Of a DNA stretch of 64,000 nucleotides, positions 1 through 9,526 are shown piece after piece. The notes beneath the pieces are model-generated. The model was given only the letters and a program-made list of their open reading frames with translations. It was not told the DNA's origin and did not search any database. The position numbers and the translations under genes are program-made. The stretch is from Hydrogenophaga sp. PAMC20947 (GTDB lineage: Bacteria > Pseudomonadota > Gammaproteobacteria > Burkholderiales > Burkholderiaceae_C). The DNA lies in assembly GCF_004795855.1 (NCBI RefSeq), contig NZ_CP039252.1:1674001-1738000 (forward strand). Reading direction: 5' to 3'. How positions within the stretch are numbered: position 1 is the stretch's first letter; every line of letters begins with the position of its first letter.

Positions 1-438
1 AGCCCGCGCAAAGGCTTCGGTGGTCTGCTGGTACATCGCCAGGGTGGGAGCAATATCGAGCAGCATCAGGCGTGCGACTGCTTGAGGGTGATCCACCGCA
101 AGCCGGTGTGCCACGCGCGCGCCACGGTCGTGTGCGAGCACTGAAAACCGGTGAAACCCATGCGCCTGCATCACCGCGATGGCGTCCAGCGCCATGGTTC
201 TTTTGCTGTGCGCTTGGTGGTCGGTGGTGGCCGCAGGCCGTGCCGAATCGCCATAACCCCGCACATCCATGAGCACCACGGTGAAACGCGCCATCAGGGT
301 CGGCAGTACACGGTGCCACATGGTCATGCTCTGCGGGTGCCCATGCAACAGCAACAAAGCGGGGCCATGACCACCCGAACGCGAGTGCAGGCGCACGCCT
401 GCTCTCTCAACGGCTTTGACAGTCAGATAATCCAGCAT
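1..438 (-). CDS. haloacetate dehalogenase-like alpha/beta hydrolase (C-terminus cut by window edge)
   Basis: Only the first 146 residues are present; the gene runs off the left edge. The fold shows the alpha/beta-hydrolase oxyanion segment LLLHGHPQ (about 29-36), the strand-4 motif DVRGYGDS (58-65) and a nucleophile elbow HDRGARV in which Asp104, not Ser, is in the nucleophile position. A second acid, Asp128 in LDIAPT, lies 24 residues later. This is the arrangement of fluoroacetate/haloacetate dehalogenases, whose Asp nucleophile attacks the C-halogen bond. The base His would lie outside the window. The start is the ATG at 438, read divergently from the LysR gene 64 bases away, which is a candidate regulator. 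It could also be an epoxide-hydrolase-like enzyme, since those too use Asp; the RGARV and DIAPT context favours the dehalogenase group. Confidence 0.8.
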   Translation of the reverse strand, partial: MLDYLTVKAVERAGVRLHSRSGGHGPALLLLHGHPQSMTMWHRVLPTLMARFTVVLMDVRGYGDSARPAATTDHQAHSKRTMALDAIAVMQAHGFHRFSVLAHDRGARVAHRLAVDHPQAVARLMLLDIAPTLAMYQQTTEAFARA

Positions 439-502
439 GTCCTCAGCGTATCGCCATTTTGAGCAAGAATAGGAAAACGAATTATTGCCCTGAAGGAATC
501 AA

Positions 503-1474
503 TTGGACCGATCCGACCTTGAACTCGTGTTGGCGGTGCGCCGCCATGGCAGCCTGGCGCAGGCCGCTCAAACGCTGTGTGTCGCACCGCCGGTGGTCAG
601 CAAGCGCCTGGCCTCGCTGGAAGCCCGCTTGGGGCTGCGCCTGTTTCAACGAACCACCCGGCGGGTCAGCCCAACGGCCGAGGGCGAAACCTTGTGCGAT
701 CGGGCGGTGGGGCTGCTTCAGGCCTTCGAATCGGTGGAATCGGAGCTGCGCGAGCACCACCGGGAACCCACAGGGCCCATTCGTCTGGCGGCCACCTTCG
801 GCTTCGGCCGCCGCTGGCTGGGCCCGGTACTGGCCGCGTTTCAGGCGCACCACCCAAAAGTCACGGTACAGCTGCAGCTCACAGAGCAACTGCCCGACTT
901 GGCGGTTGAGGGGTTTGATGCGGCCGTCTGGCTCTGGGCACTGCCCGGCGAGCGCAGCGCCGAATGGATGGCCCGGCGCCTGGCGCCCAACCAACGTGTG
1001 CTTGTGGCCAGTCCTGCCTATCTGGCCCGGCGTGGCGTTCCCGGACAAGCGGGTGCACTGGCCACCCACGATTGCCTGGTGGTGCGCGAAAACGGGACGG
1101 GACCTGGGGAGCGCTACGACCATTGGCGCCTGTGGAACGCCGACGATCAACAAACCCACCATGTACCTGTACAGGGGCCGTTGTCGAGCAATTCGGGCGA
1201 GATGGTGCGGGACTGGTGCCTGAGCGGCCAAGGCATCATGCTGCGCAGCCTGTGGGACGTCGCACCCCAGCTGGCCAGCGGAGCGCTCATTCAGGTGCTC
1301 CCGGCGTATTCCATGCCCGATGCAGACATCCACTGGCTGGCGCCCTACCGGGCCCAGGTGCCCCGCCGAATCCGGTTGCTGACAGACTTTGTGGCCCAGG
1401 CATTTAGCGAGGAGCCATGGAGGATCAGACCGCTCGGGGTGGACGCACCACCAGGCTCACGCCCAGTGCTGTGA
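503..1474 (+). CDS. LysR-family transcriptional regulator
   Basis: A 323-residue LysR-type regulator. Residues 3-62 form the winged helix-turn-helix (HGSLAQAAQTLCVAPPVVSK, then LEARLGLRLFQRTTRRVSPT), followed by a periplasmic-binding-like effector domain from about residue 90. The start is a TTG: an in-frame TGA at 491-493 rules out anything longer, and AAGGA sits a few bases upstream. It is divergent from the hydrolase at 1-438, the usual position for a LysR activator of that gene. Its 3' end overlaps the convergent EamA gene by 50 bases. The effector is unknown. Confidence 0.88.
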   Translation: MDRSDLELVLAVRRHGSLAQAAQTLCVAPPVVSKRLASLEARLGLRLFQRTTRRVSPTAEGETLCDRAVGLLQAFESVESELREHHREPTGPIRLAATFGFGRRWLGPVLAAFQAHHPKVTVQLQLTEQLPDLAVEGFDAAVWLWALPGERSAEWMARRLAPNQRVLVASPAYLARRGVPGQAGALATHDCLVVRENGTGPGERYDHWRLWNADDQQTHHVPVQGPLSSNSGEMVRDWCLSGQGIMLRSLWDVAPQLASGALIQVLPAYSMPDADIHWLAPYRAQVPRRIRLLTDFVAQAFSEEPWRIRPLGVDAPPGSRPVL

Positions 1475-2330
1475 GCGCGATACCAGCGATGGTGATCGGG
1501 CCAATGGGCTCGTCAAACAGCGTCCATGCGATCAGCGCTGTGCAGGGTGGCACCAGGTACATCAGGGTGGCCACCGATGCCGCCGCACCGCGTTGGATCA
1601 ACAGGTACAGCAAAGAGCTGCCGCCCAGTGTGAGCCCCAGCACCGACCAGGCCATGGCGCCCATCAGCTCGCCATTCCAGCGCATGCTTTCGGTCTCGGC
1701 GAGGGCCAATGGCAATGTCACCAACAGCGCGGCCAGCAGTTGCACGGTGTTTGCACTGCGCACGTCACAAGGCTTTACAAAGCGCTTTTGGTACAGGGTA
1801 CCGGCGGTGATGGACAGCAAGGCCATCACGGCAAACCCCAGGTTCACCCAGTTGGCCTGATCGCCCGGGCCGCCAGCGCCAAACTTGCGGGACACCACCA
1901 GCACCAGGCCAGCAAAGCCCAGCAGCAAGCCCACCCACTGGCGCCGGGAGACGTGCCCGTCGGACCCGCCCATGGCGCTCAGCCAGATGGCGGTGAGCAC
2001 GGGCTGTATGCCCACGATCAAAGCCGACAAGCCTGAGCCCATGCCGGCTTTTACAGCCGCCCACACACCGCCCAGGTAGCCCGCGTGCATCAACACGCCA
2101 GTGACCGAAAGATGGAGCCACTGCCTGCGGTCTTTGGGCCACGAAACGCGGGTCACCCAGATCCAGGGCAGGAAACACAAAATGGACAGGGCATACCGCA
2201 CCGCCAGAAATTTCATCGGCGGGGCATGTGGCATGCCAAAGCGGGCCACGATGAACCCGGTGCTCCAGATCAGCACAAACACCCAGGGCATGGCGCGCAG
2301 CCATGCGTTGTCTTGACTCGAGGACGACAT
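1425..2330 (-). CDS. EamA/DMT-family transporter
   Basis: A 301-residue integral membrane protein with about ten hydrophobic segments in two EamA repeats, beginning WVFVLIWSTGFIVARFG in the first and ALLSITAGTLYQKRFV in the second. This is the drug/metabolite transporter (RhaT/YdcZ-like) fold, whose members export amino acids, metabolites or drugs. The substrate cannot be inferred. It starts 9 bases after pgsA ends and is probably the last gene of the uvrC-pgsA transcription unit. Its last 50 bases are antisense to the LysR gene end. Confidence 0.85.
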   Translation of the reverse strand: MSSSSQDNAWLRAMPWVFVLIWSTGFIVARFGMPHAPPMKFLAVRYALSILCFLPWIWVTRVSWPKDRRQWLHLSVTGVLMHAGYLGGVWAAVKAGMGSGLSALIVGIQPVLTAIWLSAMGGSDGHVSRRQWVGLLLGFAGLVLVVSRKFGAGGPGDQANWVNLGFAVMALLSITAGTLYQKRFVKPCDVRSANTVQLLAALLVTLPLALAETESMRWNGELMGAMAWSVLGLTLGGSSLLYLLIQRGAAASVATLMYLVPPCTALIAWTLFDEPIGPITIAGIALTALGVSLVVRPPRAV

Positions 2331-2339
2331 GCTGGCGCC

Positions 2340-2909
2340 TCAGCGTGACCGGGCGCGAATCTCGGGCAAGGCTTTCTGCAGGTAATACACCATCGACCAG
2401 ATGGTCAGCACAGCCGAGGCCCAGATCAGCCAGGTGCCCCAGATACGCGTGTCGACCACGCCGAGGGCGACCCCGTCAAACAGCAAAAAGGGTATCGCGA
2501 CCATCTGCACAGTGGTTTTGAGCTTGCCCACCATGTGCACCGCCACACTCTTGGTGGCTCCGATGATGGCCATCCATTCGCGCAGCGACGAAATGGCAAT
2601 TTCACGCCCGATGATGATCAGCGCGACAAACACATCGGCGCGACCCAGATGCACCAGTATCAGCACGCTGGCGCACACCAGAATCTTGTCGGCCACCGGA
2701 TCCAGAAAGGCACCAAAGGCCGAGGTCTGGTTGAGGCGGCGCGCCAGGTAGCCGTCGGCCCAATCGGTGAGCGCAAACACAACGAACATCACCGTGGCGA
2801 TCAGGTTTTGTTCGGCGGTACTGAAACCGTCGAGATAAAACACCCCGACGATCAACGGGATGGCCACGATGCGCGCCCAGGTCAGCAGTGTCGGGAGGTT
2901 AAAAAACAT
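2340..2909 (-). CDS. pgsA: CDP-diacylglycerol--glycerol-3-phosphate 3-phosphatidyltransferase
   Basis: A 189-residue inner-membrane enzyme that makes phosphatidylglycerophosphate from CDP-diacylglycerol and glycerol-3-phosphate, the committed step to phosphatidylglycerol and cardiolipin. The CDP-alcohol phosphotransferase signature D-G-x2-A-R-x8-G-x3-D-x3-D is readable as DGYLARRLNQTSAFGAFLDP followed by VAD, roughly residues 52-75. Several hydrophobic segments surround it and the length is normal for PgsA. Its place downstream of uvrC is the common proteobacterial arrangement, here with one DUF3592 gene in between. Confidence 0.95.
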   Translation of the reverse strand: MFFNLPTLLTWARIVAIPLIVGVFYLDGFSTAEQNLIATVMFVVFALTDWADGYLARRLNQTSAFGAFLDPVADKILVCASVLILVHLGRADVFVALIIIGREIAISSLREWMAIIGATKSVAVHMVGKLKTTVQMVAIPFLLFDGVALGVVDTRIWGTWLIWASAVLTIWSMVYYLQKALPEIRARSR

Positions 2910-2998
2910 GTGGAGATTATGGGCGCAGCAGGCACAGGGCGTTCAAAACGTTGTCACCTTGACCCAGCCCCTGCTCCGCCGACGCACGAACAACGCAC

Positions 2999-3505
2999 TC
3001 AACCACCATGAAACCGGCTCCAGTAGAACAGCGCCGGGCCCAGGATGATGACCCAGGTGATCAGCAATCCGACCCTACCGGGCTGGATCAAAAAGCTCTT
3101 GTGGGGTCGCTTCGGGTTGTAAAACACGGACACCGTGCCATCAGGATGGCGCTGAACACCTTTCAGCTGGGCTTCGAGTAAAAAGCGCCCGTTGTGGCTG
3201 GCCACCATCACCCATGTTGATACCCGATGCCCCTCGTAGACGCGCCCGTCCACCCGGTAACGGTAGGCTGATTTCAGGCTGTACTGCTGGTCGGACCTCA
3301 CCCATTCCGGGCCCCCCCACCGCTCCACCCCCGCTTGGGCGAGCACCCCGGGTGCGGCAGGCCAACGGCGGATGCGCAGCTGAAAAGCCAGGGAATAAAT
3401 GCCCACCACCCCGCAATACACCGCGACCCAAAACAGGATCGCTTGCACATCCCCTTGCCACGCCTGCTGCCACATGGATTGAACGTAACCCCAAACCGCC
3501 TGCAT
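2999..3505 (-). CDS. DUF3592-type membrane protein
   Basis: A 168-residue protein with an N-terminal membrane segment (ILFWVAVYCGVVGIYSLAF), a central extracytoplasmic or cytosolic beta-rich part and a C-terminal membrane segment (LLITWVIILGPALFY). The middle carries the DUF3592-like pattern: YRVDGRVYEGHRVS, then VSVFYNPKRPHKSFL. Its function is unknown. I chose the ATG at 3505 over the longer reading frame to 3556 because an AAAGGAGAGGG ribosome-binding site precedes it exactly. It lies between uvrC and pgsA on the same strand. Confidence 0.75.
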   Translation of the reverse strand: MQAVWGYVQSMWQQAWQGDVQAILFWVAVYCGVVGIYSLAFQLRIRRWPAAPGVLAQAGVERWGGPEWVRSDQQYSLKSAYRYRVDGRVYEGHRVSTWVMVASHNGRFLLEAQLKGVQRHPDGTVSVFYNPKRPHKSFLIQPGRVGLLITWVIILGPALFYWSRFHGG

Positions 3506-3556
3506 GTCGCCCTCTCCTTTGAACTCAACTCGGCTGCACCCCCCAAAAGGGTTCAC

Positions 3557-5638
3557 TCAGCGCAATGCACGGTAAATCGTATCCGCCAGATCGCTGGAGA
3601 TCCCCTCCACCGTGCAAAGGTCTTCCACGCTGGCGCTGGCCACCCCGCGCACGCCGCCAAACCGCTGCAACAGGCGAGCGCGCTTCTTCGGCCCCACCCC
3701 CGGAATGTCTTCCAGCTTGCTGGACCCCGTGCGCACCTTGGCGCGCTGGGCCCGCATGCCGGTGATGGCAAAGCGGTGGGCTTCGTCACGAATCTGGGCC
3801 ACCAGCATGAGCGCGGCCGAATCGTGCCCCAGGTACACCTTTTCTCGGCCATCGGCAAAGACCAGCTCTTCCAGGCCCACTTTCCTGCCCTCGCCTTTTT
3901 CTACACCGACGATGAGCGACAGGTCCAGACCCAACTGCTGGAACACTTCACGGGCCATGCTGACCTGGCCCTTGCCGCCATCGACCAAGACCAGGTCGGG
4001 CATGCGGGGGCCTTTTGGCAAGCCGCTGGCGGGATCGGTCGCGGTCTCAGTCGCGGACTCCTCTGCGGACGCTGGCGCTGCGGCCAATGCGGGGCCCTCC
4101 GCCGCAACTTTCGACGCGTCTTCTGTTGCGGCTATTTCCAGTTCTGCGCGCTGGGCCTCGGCCACCTTGCTGTAGCGCCGCGACAGCACCTGGCGCATGG
4201 CTGCGTAATCGTCGCCTGGTGTGATGCCCTCGATCTTGTACCGCCGGTACTGGCTGTTTTGCATCTTGTGGTCTTCAAACACGACGCAAGAGGCCTGGGT
4301 AGATTCGCCGGCCGTGTGCGAGATATCGAAGCACTCGACCCGCAACGTGTCAAGCTGATCGTCGGGCAATTGCAGGGCATCGGCCAGCGCGCGTGTCCGC
4401 GCCTGCTGCGAGCCTTCTTCAGCCAACAGCCGGGCCAGCGCGATTTCGGCATTCTTTTGCGCCATCTCCAGCCAGATGCGGCGGTGCTCGCGGGGCTGGT
4501 GCACCGCATTCACCTTCTGCCCCGTTTGTTCGCTCAAGGCATCGAGCAACGAGGTGCCGACCTTGTGGCTGGTCACAAGAATGAAAGGCATCGCCACACC
4601 AAGGTAATGCTGGGCAATAAAAGCTTCGAGCACCTGCACGGCCACCTGGTCCACCGGATCGCCCTCACCGACCTCATGGACCTCTCCCGCCTCTCGCAGG
4701 GCGCGGTCGATTTGTGTGGCGTCGTCCACATGGGCGGGGAAATAGGGGCGGTCGCCCAGATGCCGCCCTCCCCTCACCATGGCCAGGTTCACACAGGCGC
4801 GCCCGCCATGCACCTTGACCGCCAGCACATCCACGTCTTTGTCCGACACGTTGTCCATGGCCTGCTGGTGCAGGACACGGGACAAGGCCGACATCTGGTT
4901 GCGGATCTCGGCCGCCTGCTCAAACTCCAGCTGCTCAGCGTGCGCCATCATGCGGGCCTCCAGCGTGTCCAGCACGGCCTGGGTCTCACCGCGCAGAAAG
5001 GCTTCGGCGTCCCGCACGTCGCGGCCGTAAGCCTCGCTGTCGACGAGGTCCACACAGGGGCCGCTGCAACGTTTGATCTGGTAGAGCAGACAAGGCCGGG
5101 TGCGGTTGGCGAACACGGTGTCTTCGCAGGTGCGAAGCCGGAACACCTTTTGCAGCAGGGTCACCGATTCTTTGACAGCCCAGGCGCTGGGGAAGGGCCC
5201 GTAATAACTGTGGCGCTTGTCGACCACGCCGCGGTAGTAGGCCATGCGGGGAAAGGCGATCGAGGGTGGCGGCTTGGGGCCTGCCGTGCGGTAGGTTTCC
5301 CGGGTGCCCGTGATCTTGAGGTAGGGGTAGCTCTTGTCGTCCCGGAACAGGATGTTGAACTTGGGGTTCAGCGTCTTGATCAGGTTGTTTTCGAGCAGCA
5401 GGGCCTCGGCCTCTGACCGCACCACGGTGGTTTCCATGCGCACGATGCGGCTGACCATGTGGCCAATGCGTGTGCCATCCAGTGTTTTCTGGAAATAGCT
5501 GCTGACCCGCTTTTTGAGGTTGCGCGCCTTGCCCACATACAGCAATTGCCCCTGGGCATCGAAATAGCGGTAGACCCCGGGCAAGCCCGGCAAGGCCGCG
5601 ACCTCGTTCAACAGTTGTTCGGAATGCTCTGACGCCAT
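3557..5638 (-). CDS. uvrC: UvrABC system protein C (excinuclease subunit)
   Basis: A 693-residue nucleotide-excision-repair nuclease that makes the 3' and 5' incisions around UvrB-bound lesions. Domains in order: GIY-YIG nuclease ([20 protein letters not shown], about 15-35), UVR motif that binds UvrB ([20 protein letters not shown]), an RNase H-like 5' nuclease with the VDGGKGQV motif, and C-terminal helix-hairpin-helix repeats ([18 protein letters not shown]). The start is the ATG at 5638 (MASEHSEQL); the frame stays open to 5743 but that extension would overlap earP. The protein is longer than E. coli UvrC, partly because of an Ala/Glu/Thr-rich linker of about 35 residues just before VDGGKGQV. 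Confidence 0.97.
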   Translation of the reverse strand: MASEHSEQLLNEVAALPGLPGVYRYFDAQGQLLYVGKARNLKKRVSSYFQKTLDGTRIGHMVSRIVRMETTVVRSEAEALLLENNLIKTLNPKFNILFRDDKSYPYLKITGTRETYRTAGPKPPPSIAFPRMAYYRGVVDKRHSYYGPFPSAWAVKESVTLLQKVFRLRTCEDTVFANRTRPCLLYQIKRCSGPCVDLVDSEAYGRDVRDAEAFLRGETQAVLDTLEARMMAHAEQLEFEQAAEIRNQMSALSRVLHQQAMDNVSDKDVDVLAVKVHGGRACVNLAMVRGGRHLGDRPYFPAHVDDATQIDRALREAGEVHEVGEGDPVDQVAVQVLEAFIAQHYLGVAMPFILVTSHKVGTSLLDALSEQTGQKVNAVHQPREHRRIWLEMAQKNAEIALARLLAEEGSQQARTRALADALQLPDDQLDTLRVECFDISHTAGESTQASCVVFEDHKMQNSQYRRYKIEGITPGDDYAAMRQVLSRRYSKVAEAQRAELEIAATEDASKVAAEGPALAAAPASAEESATETATDPASGLPKGPRMPDLVLVDGGKGQVSMAREVFQQLGLDLSLIVGVEKGEGRKVGLEELVFADGREKVYLGHDSAALMLVAQIRDEAHRFAITGMRAQRAKVRTGSSKLEDIPGVGPKKRARLLQRFGGVRGVASASVEDLCTVEGISSDLADTIYRALR

Positions 5639-5715
5639 GGGTCCGTATTGTGAACGGTGAATGACCGAGGCCTCCCGCGCCAGCCGGCGGCCACAAATAC
5701 GGCAAGATCGGGGCC

Positions 5716-6834
5716 ATGCCTCTGACCGCGACGCCCGCCCCACCCGCCGACCGCCCTTTGTGGGACGTGTTCTGTCGCGTCATTGACAACCTGGGGGATA
5801 TCGGGGTCTGCTGGCGCTTTTGCAAGGCGCTGGCATCGCAGGGGCAATCGGTGCGCCTGTGGATCGATGTGCCTGAAGCCCTCGCCTGGATGGCGCCCGG
5901 CGCGCTGGAAGGCCGAGTGCCCCATGTGCAGGTGCACCACTGGACCGAACCACTGCCCTCGGGGGCGACCGAAGTCGCGCAGCCCGCCGATGTGTGGGTC
6001 GAGGCCTTTGGCTGTGACCCTGCGCCCGAGTGGGTGGCCTGGCTGACGCAACGGCTGGTGGATGGACACGCGCCGCCCGTGTGGGTCAACCTGGAGTACA
6101 TGAGTGCAGAATCGTATGTGGAGCGCTTCCACCGCCTGCCTTCGCCCATCATGAGTGGCCCGCTCAACGGGCAAAGCAAATGGTTTTTTTACCCAGGATT
6201 CACGCCTGCCACCGGCGGCCTCCTTCGCGAGGCCGGGCTGATGGCCGCTCGCGCGGCATTCGACGCACCCGCCTGGCTGACGCAACAGGGCTTGCCCTGC
6301 GATTCGGGCACACGCCGGGTGAGCCTGTTTTGCTACGAACCGCCCGTGCTGGAAGCCGTGTTGCACGAAGCCGCTCTCGATCCCACGCCCAGCCAGTGGT
6401 TCATTGCCCATGGGCGGGCGCAGGCCGCGGTGGCGCAGGTGGTACCTGACGCACCCGTGCACCGGCTGCCCCCCCTGCCCCAGACCGACTTTGACCGGTT
6501 GCTGTGGGCCTGTGATTTCAACTGTGTTCGTGGAGAAGATTCACTGGTGCGCGCCCTCTGGGCCGGCCAGCCTTTTGTGTGGCACCTCTACCCGCAGCAC
6601 GACAACGCCCACCACGCCAAGCTGGAAGCCTTTCTCGACTGGTTGCAGGCACCGGCTTCCTGGCGTCAGTTTCACCGCCATTGGAATGGGATCGAAACCC
6701 CGTCAGGACCCGTCTGGCCGGGCTGGGCTGTGATCGATGAATGGCGCGGCTGCGCGCTCTCGGCCAGGGAGCGGCTGCTGGCCCAACCCGACCTGGTCAC
6801 CCAACTCCTCGAATTCGTTGCAAAAAAGCGATAA
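5716..6834 (+). CDS. earP: EF-P arginine 32 rhamnosyltransferase
   Basis: A 372-residue cytosolic inverting glycosyltransferase that transfers rhamnose from dTDP-rhamnose to Arg32 of elongation factor P. The family N-terminus is clear ([19 protein letters not shown], about 17-35, with the conserved Asp), as are [25 protein letters not shown] and the C-terminal nucleotide-sugar site [19 protein letters not shown] followed by YPQ, with its conserved Glu. It is encoded 77 bases from the divergent uvrC and 149 bases upstream of efp, its substrate. The dTDP-rhamnose genes are not in the window. Confidence 0.96.
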   Translation: MPLTATPAPPADRPLWDVFCRVIDNLGDIGVCWRFCKALASQGQSVRLWIDVPEALAWMAPGALEGRVPHVQVHHWTEPLPSGATEVAQPADVWVEAFGCDPAPEWVAWLTQRLVDGHAPPVWVNLEYMSAESYVERFHRLPSPIMSGPLNGQSKWFFYPGFTPATGGLLREAGLMAARAAFDAPAWLTQQGLPCDSGTRRVSLFCYEPPVLEAVLHEAALDPTPSQWFIAHGRAQAAVAQVVPDAPVHRLPPLPQTDFDRLLWACDFNCVRGEDSLVRALWAGQPFVWHLYPQHDNAHHAKLEAFLDWLQAPASWRQFHRHWNGIETPSGPVWPGWAVIDEWRGCALSARERLLAQPDLVTQLLEFVAKKR

Positions 6835-6983
6835 AATTCAAGGCTTTGCGGAAAACTGCTCGAGGCGAAACGCCCCTGCCTTGCCCGCCAACCATCTGTC
6901 TCGCCGCACAGATGCTTGCTATCAGTACCGTTCCCAGACCTCGCCGTCTTGCCGGAACTTGCGGCTCAAACCCTGGAACGCTT

Positions 6984-7538
6984 ATGAAAATCGCTCAAGA
7001 ACTCCGCGCCGGCAATGTGATCATGCACGGCAAGGATCCTATGATCGTCCTGAAAACCGAATACGCCCGTGGTGGCCGTGGCGCTGCCACCGTGCGCCTC
7101 AAACTCAAAGCCCTGCTGAACAACATGGCCACCGAAGTGGTTTGCCGGGCCGACGACAAGATGGACCAGATCATTCTGGACAAGAAAGAGTGCACCTACT
7201 CTTACTTCGCTGACCCCATGTATGTCTGCATGGACACCGAATTCAACCAGTACGAAGTAGAAGCCGAAAACATGGGCGATGCCCTGAACTACCTCGAAGA
7301 CGGCATGACCGTTGAAGTGGTGTTCTACGACGGCAAGGCCATCTCCGTGGAACTGCCCACCAGCGTCGAGCGCGTGATCACCTGGACCGAGCCTGCTGTC
7401 AAAGGCGACACCTCCGGAAAAGTGCTCAAGCCTGCCAAAATCGCCACCGGTTTTGAAGTGGCCGTGCCCCTGTTTGTGGCACAAGAAGACAAGATCGAGA
7501 TCGACACCCGCACCGGCGAATACCGCAAGCGCGTCTAA
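6984..7538 (+). CDS. efp: elongation factor P
   Basis: A 184-residue translation factor that binds ribosomes stalled at polyproline. It has the KOW-like N-domain and two OB domains, ending [12 protein letters not shown]. Residue 32, counted from the ATG at 6984, is Arg in RGGRGAA, the residue that EarP rhamnosylates; Lys34-type EF-P proteins have a lysine in this loop. The start was taken at 6984 because the family N-terminus is MKIAQELR; the frame upstream is open but unrelated. A terminator hairpin follows at 7662. Confidence 0.97.
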   Translation: MKIAQELRAGNVIMHGKDPMIVLKTEYARGGRGAATVRLKLKALLNNMATEVVCRADDKMDQIILDKKECTYSYFADPMYVCMDTEFNQYEVEAENMGDALNYLEDGMTVEVVFYDGKAISVELPTSVERVITWTEPAVKGDTSGKVLKPAKIATGFEVAVPLFVAQEDKIEIDTRTGEYRKRV

Positions 7539-7549
7539 GGATCTTGGTG

Positions 7550-7613
7550 CCCCCCCCGCGCTCCACTGCCGCGCGGGTCGCCGGACCCCCAGGGGGCTGT
7601 TTTGCCTTGAGGC
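7550..7613 (-). repeat. single inverted copy of the GC-rich 84-base repeat family
   Basis: Read on the minus strand, this stretch aligns with the units of the array at 9527-9927. It shares CCGCC, CAGCCCCCT followed by a G run, GCGACCCGC and GGAGCGNGGGGG in the same order, with several substitutions. It is one degenerate unit lying between the efp stop and its terminator hairpin. Confidence 0.65.
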
Positions 7614-7661
7614 GGCCTGATGGCGAAACGGCGCAGACAAAGGTGGCGCGATAGCGCAGAG

Positions 7662-7685
7662 AAAGGCTCCATCCGGAGCCTTTTT
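7662..7685 (+). terminator. rho-independent terminator after efp
   Basis: A 9-base stem AAAGGCTCC / GGAGCCTTT with an ATCC loop, followed by a T run. It lies 123 bases downstream of the efp stop and just before the AEC permease gene. Confidence 0.85.
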
Positions 7686-7711
7686 GCATTTTTCCTTAAG
7701 CTCGAAATTCC

Positions 7712-8590
7712 ATGGACCTGATCGCCCGAATAGCCGACGTCATCATCCCGGTGTTTTTCATCGTAGCCATCGGCTATGGCTACGCGCTGCGCAAACGCCC
7801 GGACATGTCGTCCTTCAACCGCATCGCCCTCGATGTGCTGGCCCCATTCCTGGTGTATTCCGCATTGGCGGCCAAAGACTTTCAGATCGCTGAACACTGG
7901 AGCTTGCTGATCGGCGGCGCGGTGCTCATTCTGGGCAGTGGCTTGCTGGCCTTGCCGCTGGCCAAGCTCACTGGCGCACAGCCGCGCACCCTGGTCCCGG
8001 TGGTGATGTTCAACAACTGCGGCAACATGGGCCTGCCCCTGGCGCTGCTGGCCTTTGGTTCTGAGCATTTCGGTGCAGCTGTGGCCCTGTTTTCGGTCAG
8101 CAACCTGCTGCATTTTTCACTGGGCGCGCGCATCACCAGCCAAAGCGCCCGCTCGCGCGACCTGTTGCTCAGCCCCCTCATGGTCGCGACCCTGCTGGGC
8201 TTCGCCAGTGCCTTCACAGAGGTACGGCCGCCTGAGGTGTTGATGTCCGGGATGAAGTTGCTCGGCGACGCCCTGCTGCCCATGATGCTGTTTGCCCTGG
8301 GCACCCGGTTGACAGCCCTCACGCGATCGGGTTTCGCTCTCGGCATGCTGGGCGCCCTCGCCCGCCCCATCATCGGGCTGGCGATCGGTATCCCGCTGGC
8401 CTGGGCGCTGGACCTGGAGGGTGCGGCGCGCGGTCAGCTGTTGCTGTTTGCCGCACTGCCGCCCGCCGTGATCCAGTTCATGCTCGCCGAGCGTTACCAC
8501 CAGGAACCCGACAAAGTGGGTGCGATGATCATGCTGGGCAATGCGCTGGCCATACTGTTTGTGCCACTCGCGCTTGCTTTAGGTCTTTAG
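7712..8590 (+). CDS. AEC-family (auxin efflux carrier-like) permease
   Basis: A 292-residue membrane protein with about ten hydrophobic helices. It starts with the typical AEC N-terminus (IIPVFFIVAIGYGYALRKR, then FNRIALDVLAPFLVY). The middle has NNCGNMGLPLALLAFG, the conserved N-x-G-x-x-G-x-P segment of the family, and the end has LPPAVIQFMLAERY. Members move carboxylates such as malate or malonate, or other anions; the substrate here is not inferable. A terminator separates it from efp. The next gene begins 20 bases downstream, so the two are probably cotranscribed. Confidence 0.88.
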   Translation: MDLIARIADVIIPVFFIVAIGYGYALRKRPDMSSFNRIALDVLAPFLVYSALAAKDFQIAEHWSLLIGGAVLILGSGLLALPLAKLTGAQPRTLVPVVMFNNCGNMGLPLALLAFGSEHFGAAVALFSVSNLLHFSLGARITSQSARSRDLLLSPLMVATLLGFASAFTEVRPPEVLMSGMKLLGDALLPMMLFALGTRLTALTRSGFALGMLGALARPIIGLAIGIPLAWALDLEGAARGQLLLFAALPPAVIQFMLAERYHQEPDKVGAMIMLGNALAILFVPLALALGL

Positions 8591-8610
8591 AAAACAAGAG
8601 GGAATAATTT

Positions 8611-9495
8611 ATGGAATCCACAGAACACCTGACACAAACCTTCACCGAACGGCGCCTGACCGACGCCTGGGCCGAGCTACAGGCCCATGCCAACAGCGGC
8701 AACTCGCTCAAGGCCGATGCCTACCGCCTGGCCTTTGCCGACCCCGAATTTTTGCTGCGGCGCGAGACACGCGGCATCCGTTTTGAACTCGAAATGCTCA
8801 AACCCGACCTGGCACAGCAGGATCTGGGTATCGACAACACCGTGGTCGTGTTTGGCAGCGCGCGTGTGCGCGAGGCCGCCATTGCCCAAGAGCAATTGGC
8901 GGTGGCAGAGGCCAGTGGCGACGCCAAAGCCATCGCCCGCGCTCAAGCGCTGCTGCGCAACTCGGCCTACTACGGCCAGGCCAGGCAGTTTGCACGCATT
9001 GTGGCGCGGCACAGCGCGCGCTGTACCAAGGAAGACCAGCTCTACATCTGCACAGGTGGCGGTCCCGGGATCATGGAAGCCGCCAACCGGGGCGCGCACG
9101 ACGAAGGTGCGCCCAACGTCGGCCTGAACATCGCATTGCCGCACGAGCAGTCGGGCAACCCTTACATTACGCCCGAGCTGTGTTTCAAGTTTCACTACTT
9201 TGCACTGCGCAAAATGCACTTCATGATGCGCGCCAAAGCCCTGGTGGCATTCCCGGGCGGCTTCGGCACACTCGACGAACTCTTTGAGGTCATCACCTTG
9301 GTGCAGTGCGGCAAAGCCAAACCCGTGCCCATCGTGCTCTTTGGCAGCGACTACTGGAAGCGTCTGCTGAACCTGGACGTGCTGGTGGAAGAAGGCACGA
9401 TTTCGCCAGATGACCTCAAGCTTTTCACGTATGTGGACGACCCTCAGGATGCCTGGAACTACATCCTGAATTTCTACAACCTGCCCAAGGTCTAG
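8611..9495 (+). CDS. LOG-family / TIGR00730-like Rossmann-fold protein
   Basis: A 294-residue cytosolic protein with the lysine-decarboxylase-like (LOG) signature. GGGPGIMEAANRGAHDEG is near residues 150-167, and the active-site motif PGGFGTLDELFEVITLVQ near 213-230. LOG proteins release cytokinin bases or cleave nucleoside monophosphates at the N-glycosidic bond. This long version has an extra helical N-terminal region of about 60 residues. It follows the AEC permease by 20 bases. Confidence 0.88.
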   Translation: MESTEHLTQTFTERRLTDAWAELQAHANSGNSLKADAYRLAFADPEFLLRRETRGIRFELEMLKPDLAQQDLGIDNTVVVFGSARVREAAIAQEQLAVAEASGDAKAIARAQALLRNSAYYGQARQFARIVARHSARCTKEDQLYICTGGGPGIMEAANRGAHDEGAPNVGLNIALPHEQSGNPYITPELCFKFHYFALRKMHFMMRAKALVAFPGGFGTLDELFEVITLVQCGKAKPVPIVLFGSDYWKRLLNLDVLVEEGTISPDDLKLFTYVDDPQDAWNYILNFYNLPKV

Positions 9496-9526
9496 CTTAC
9501 CCAAGCCGAATTGATTCGGCACCGGA

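Noticed and set aside
3335..5416. Long open frame (693 codons) on the plus strand opposite uvrC
   Set aside because: It is antisense to the well-supported uvrC gene, has no ribosome site or family resemblance, and such mirror frames are common in G+C-rich DNA.
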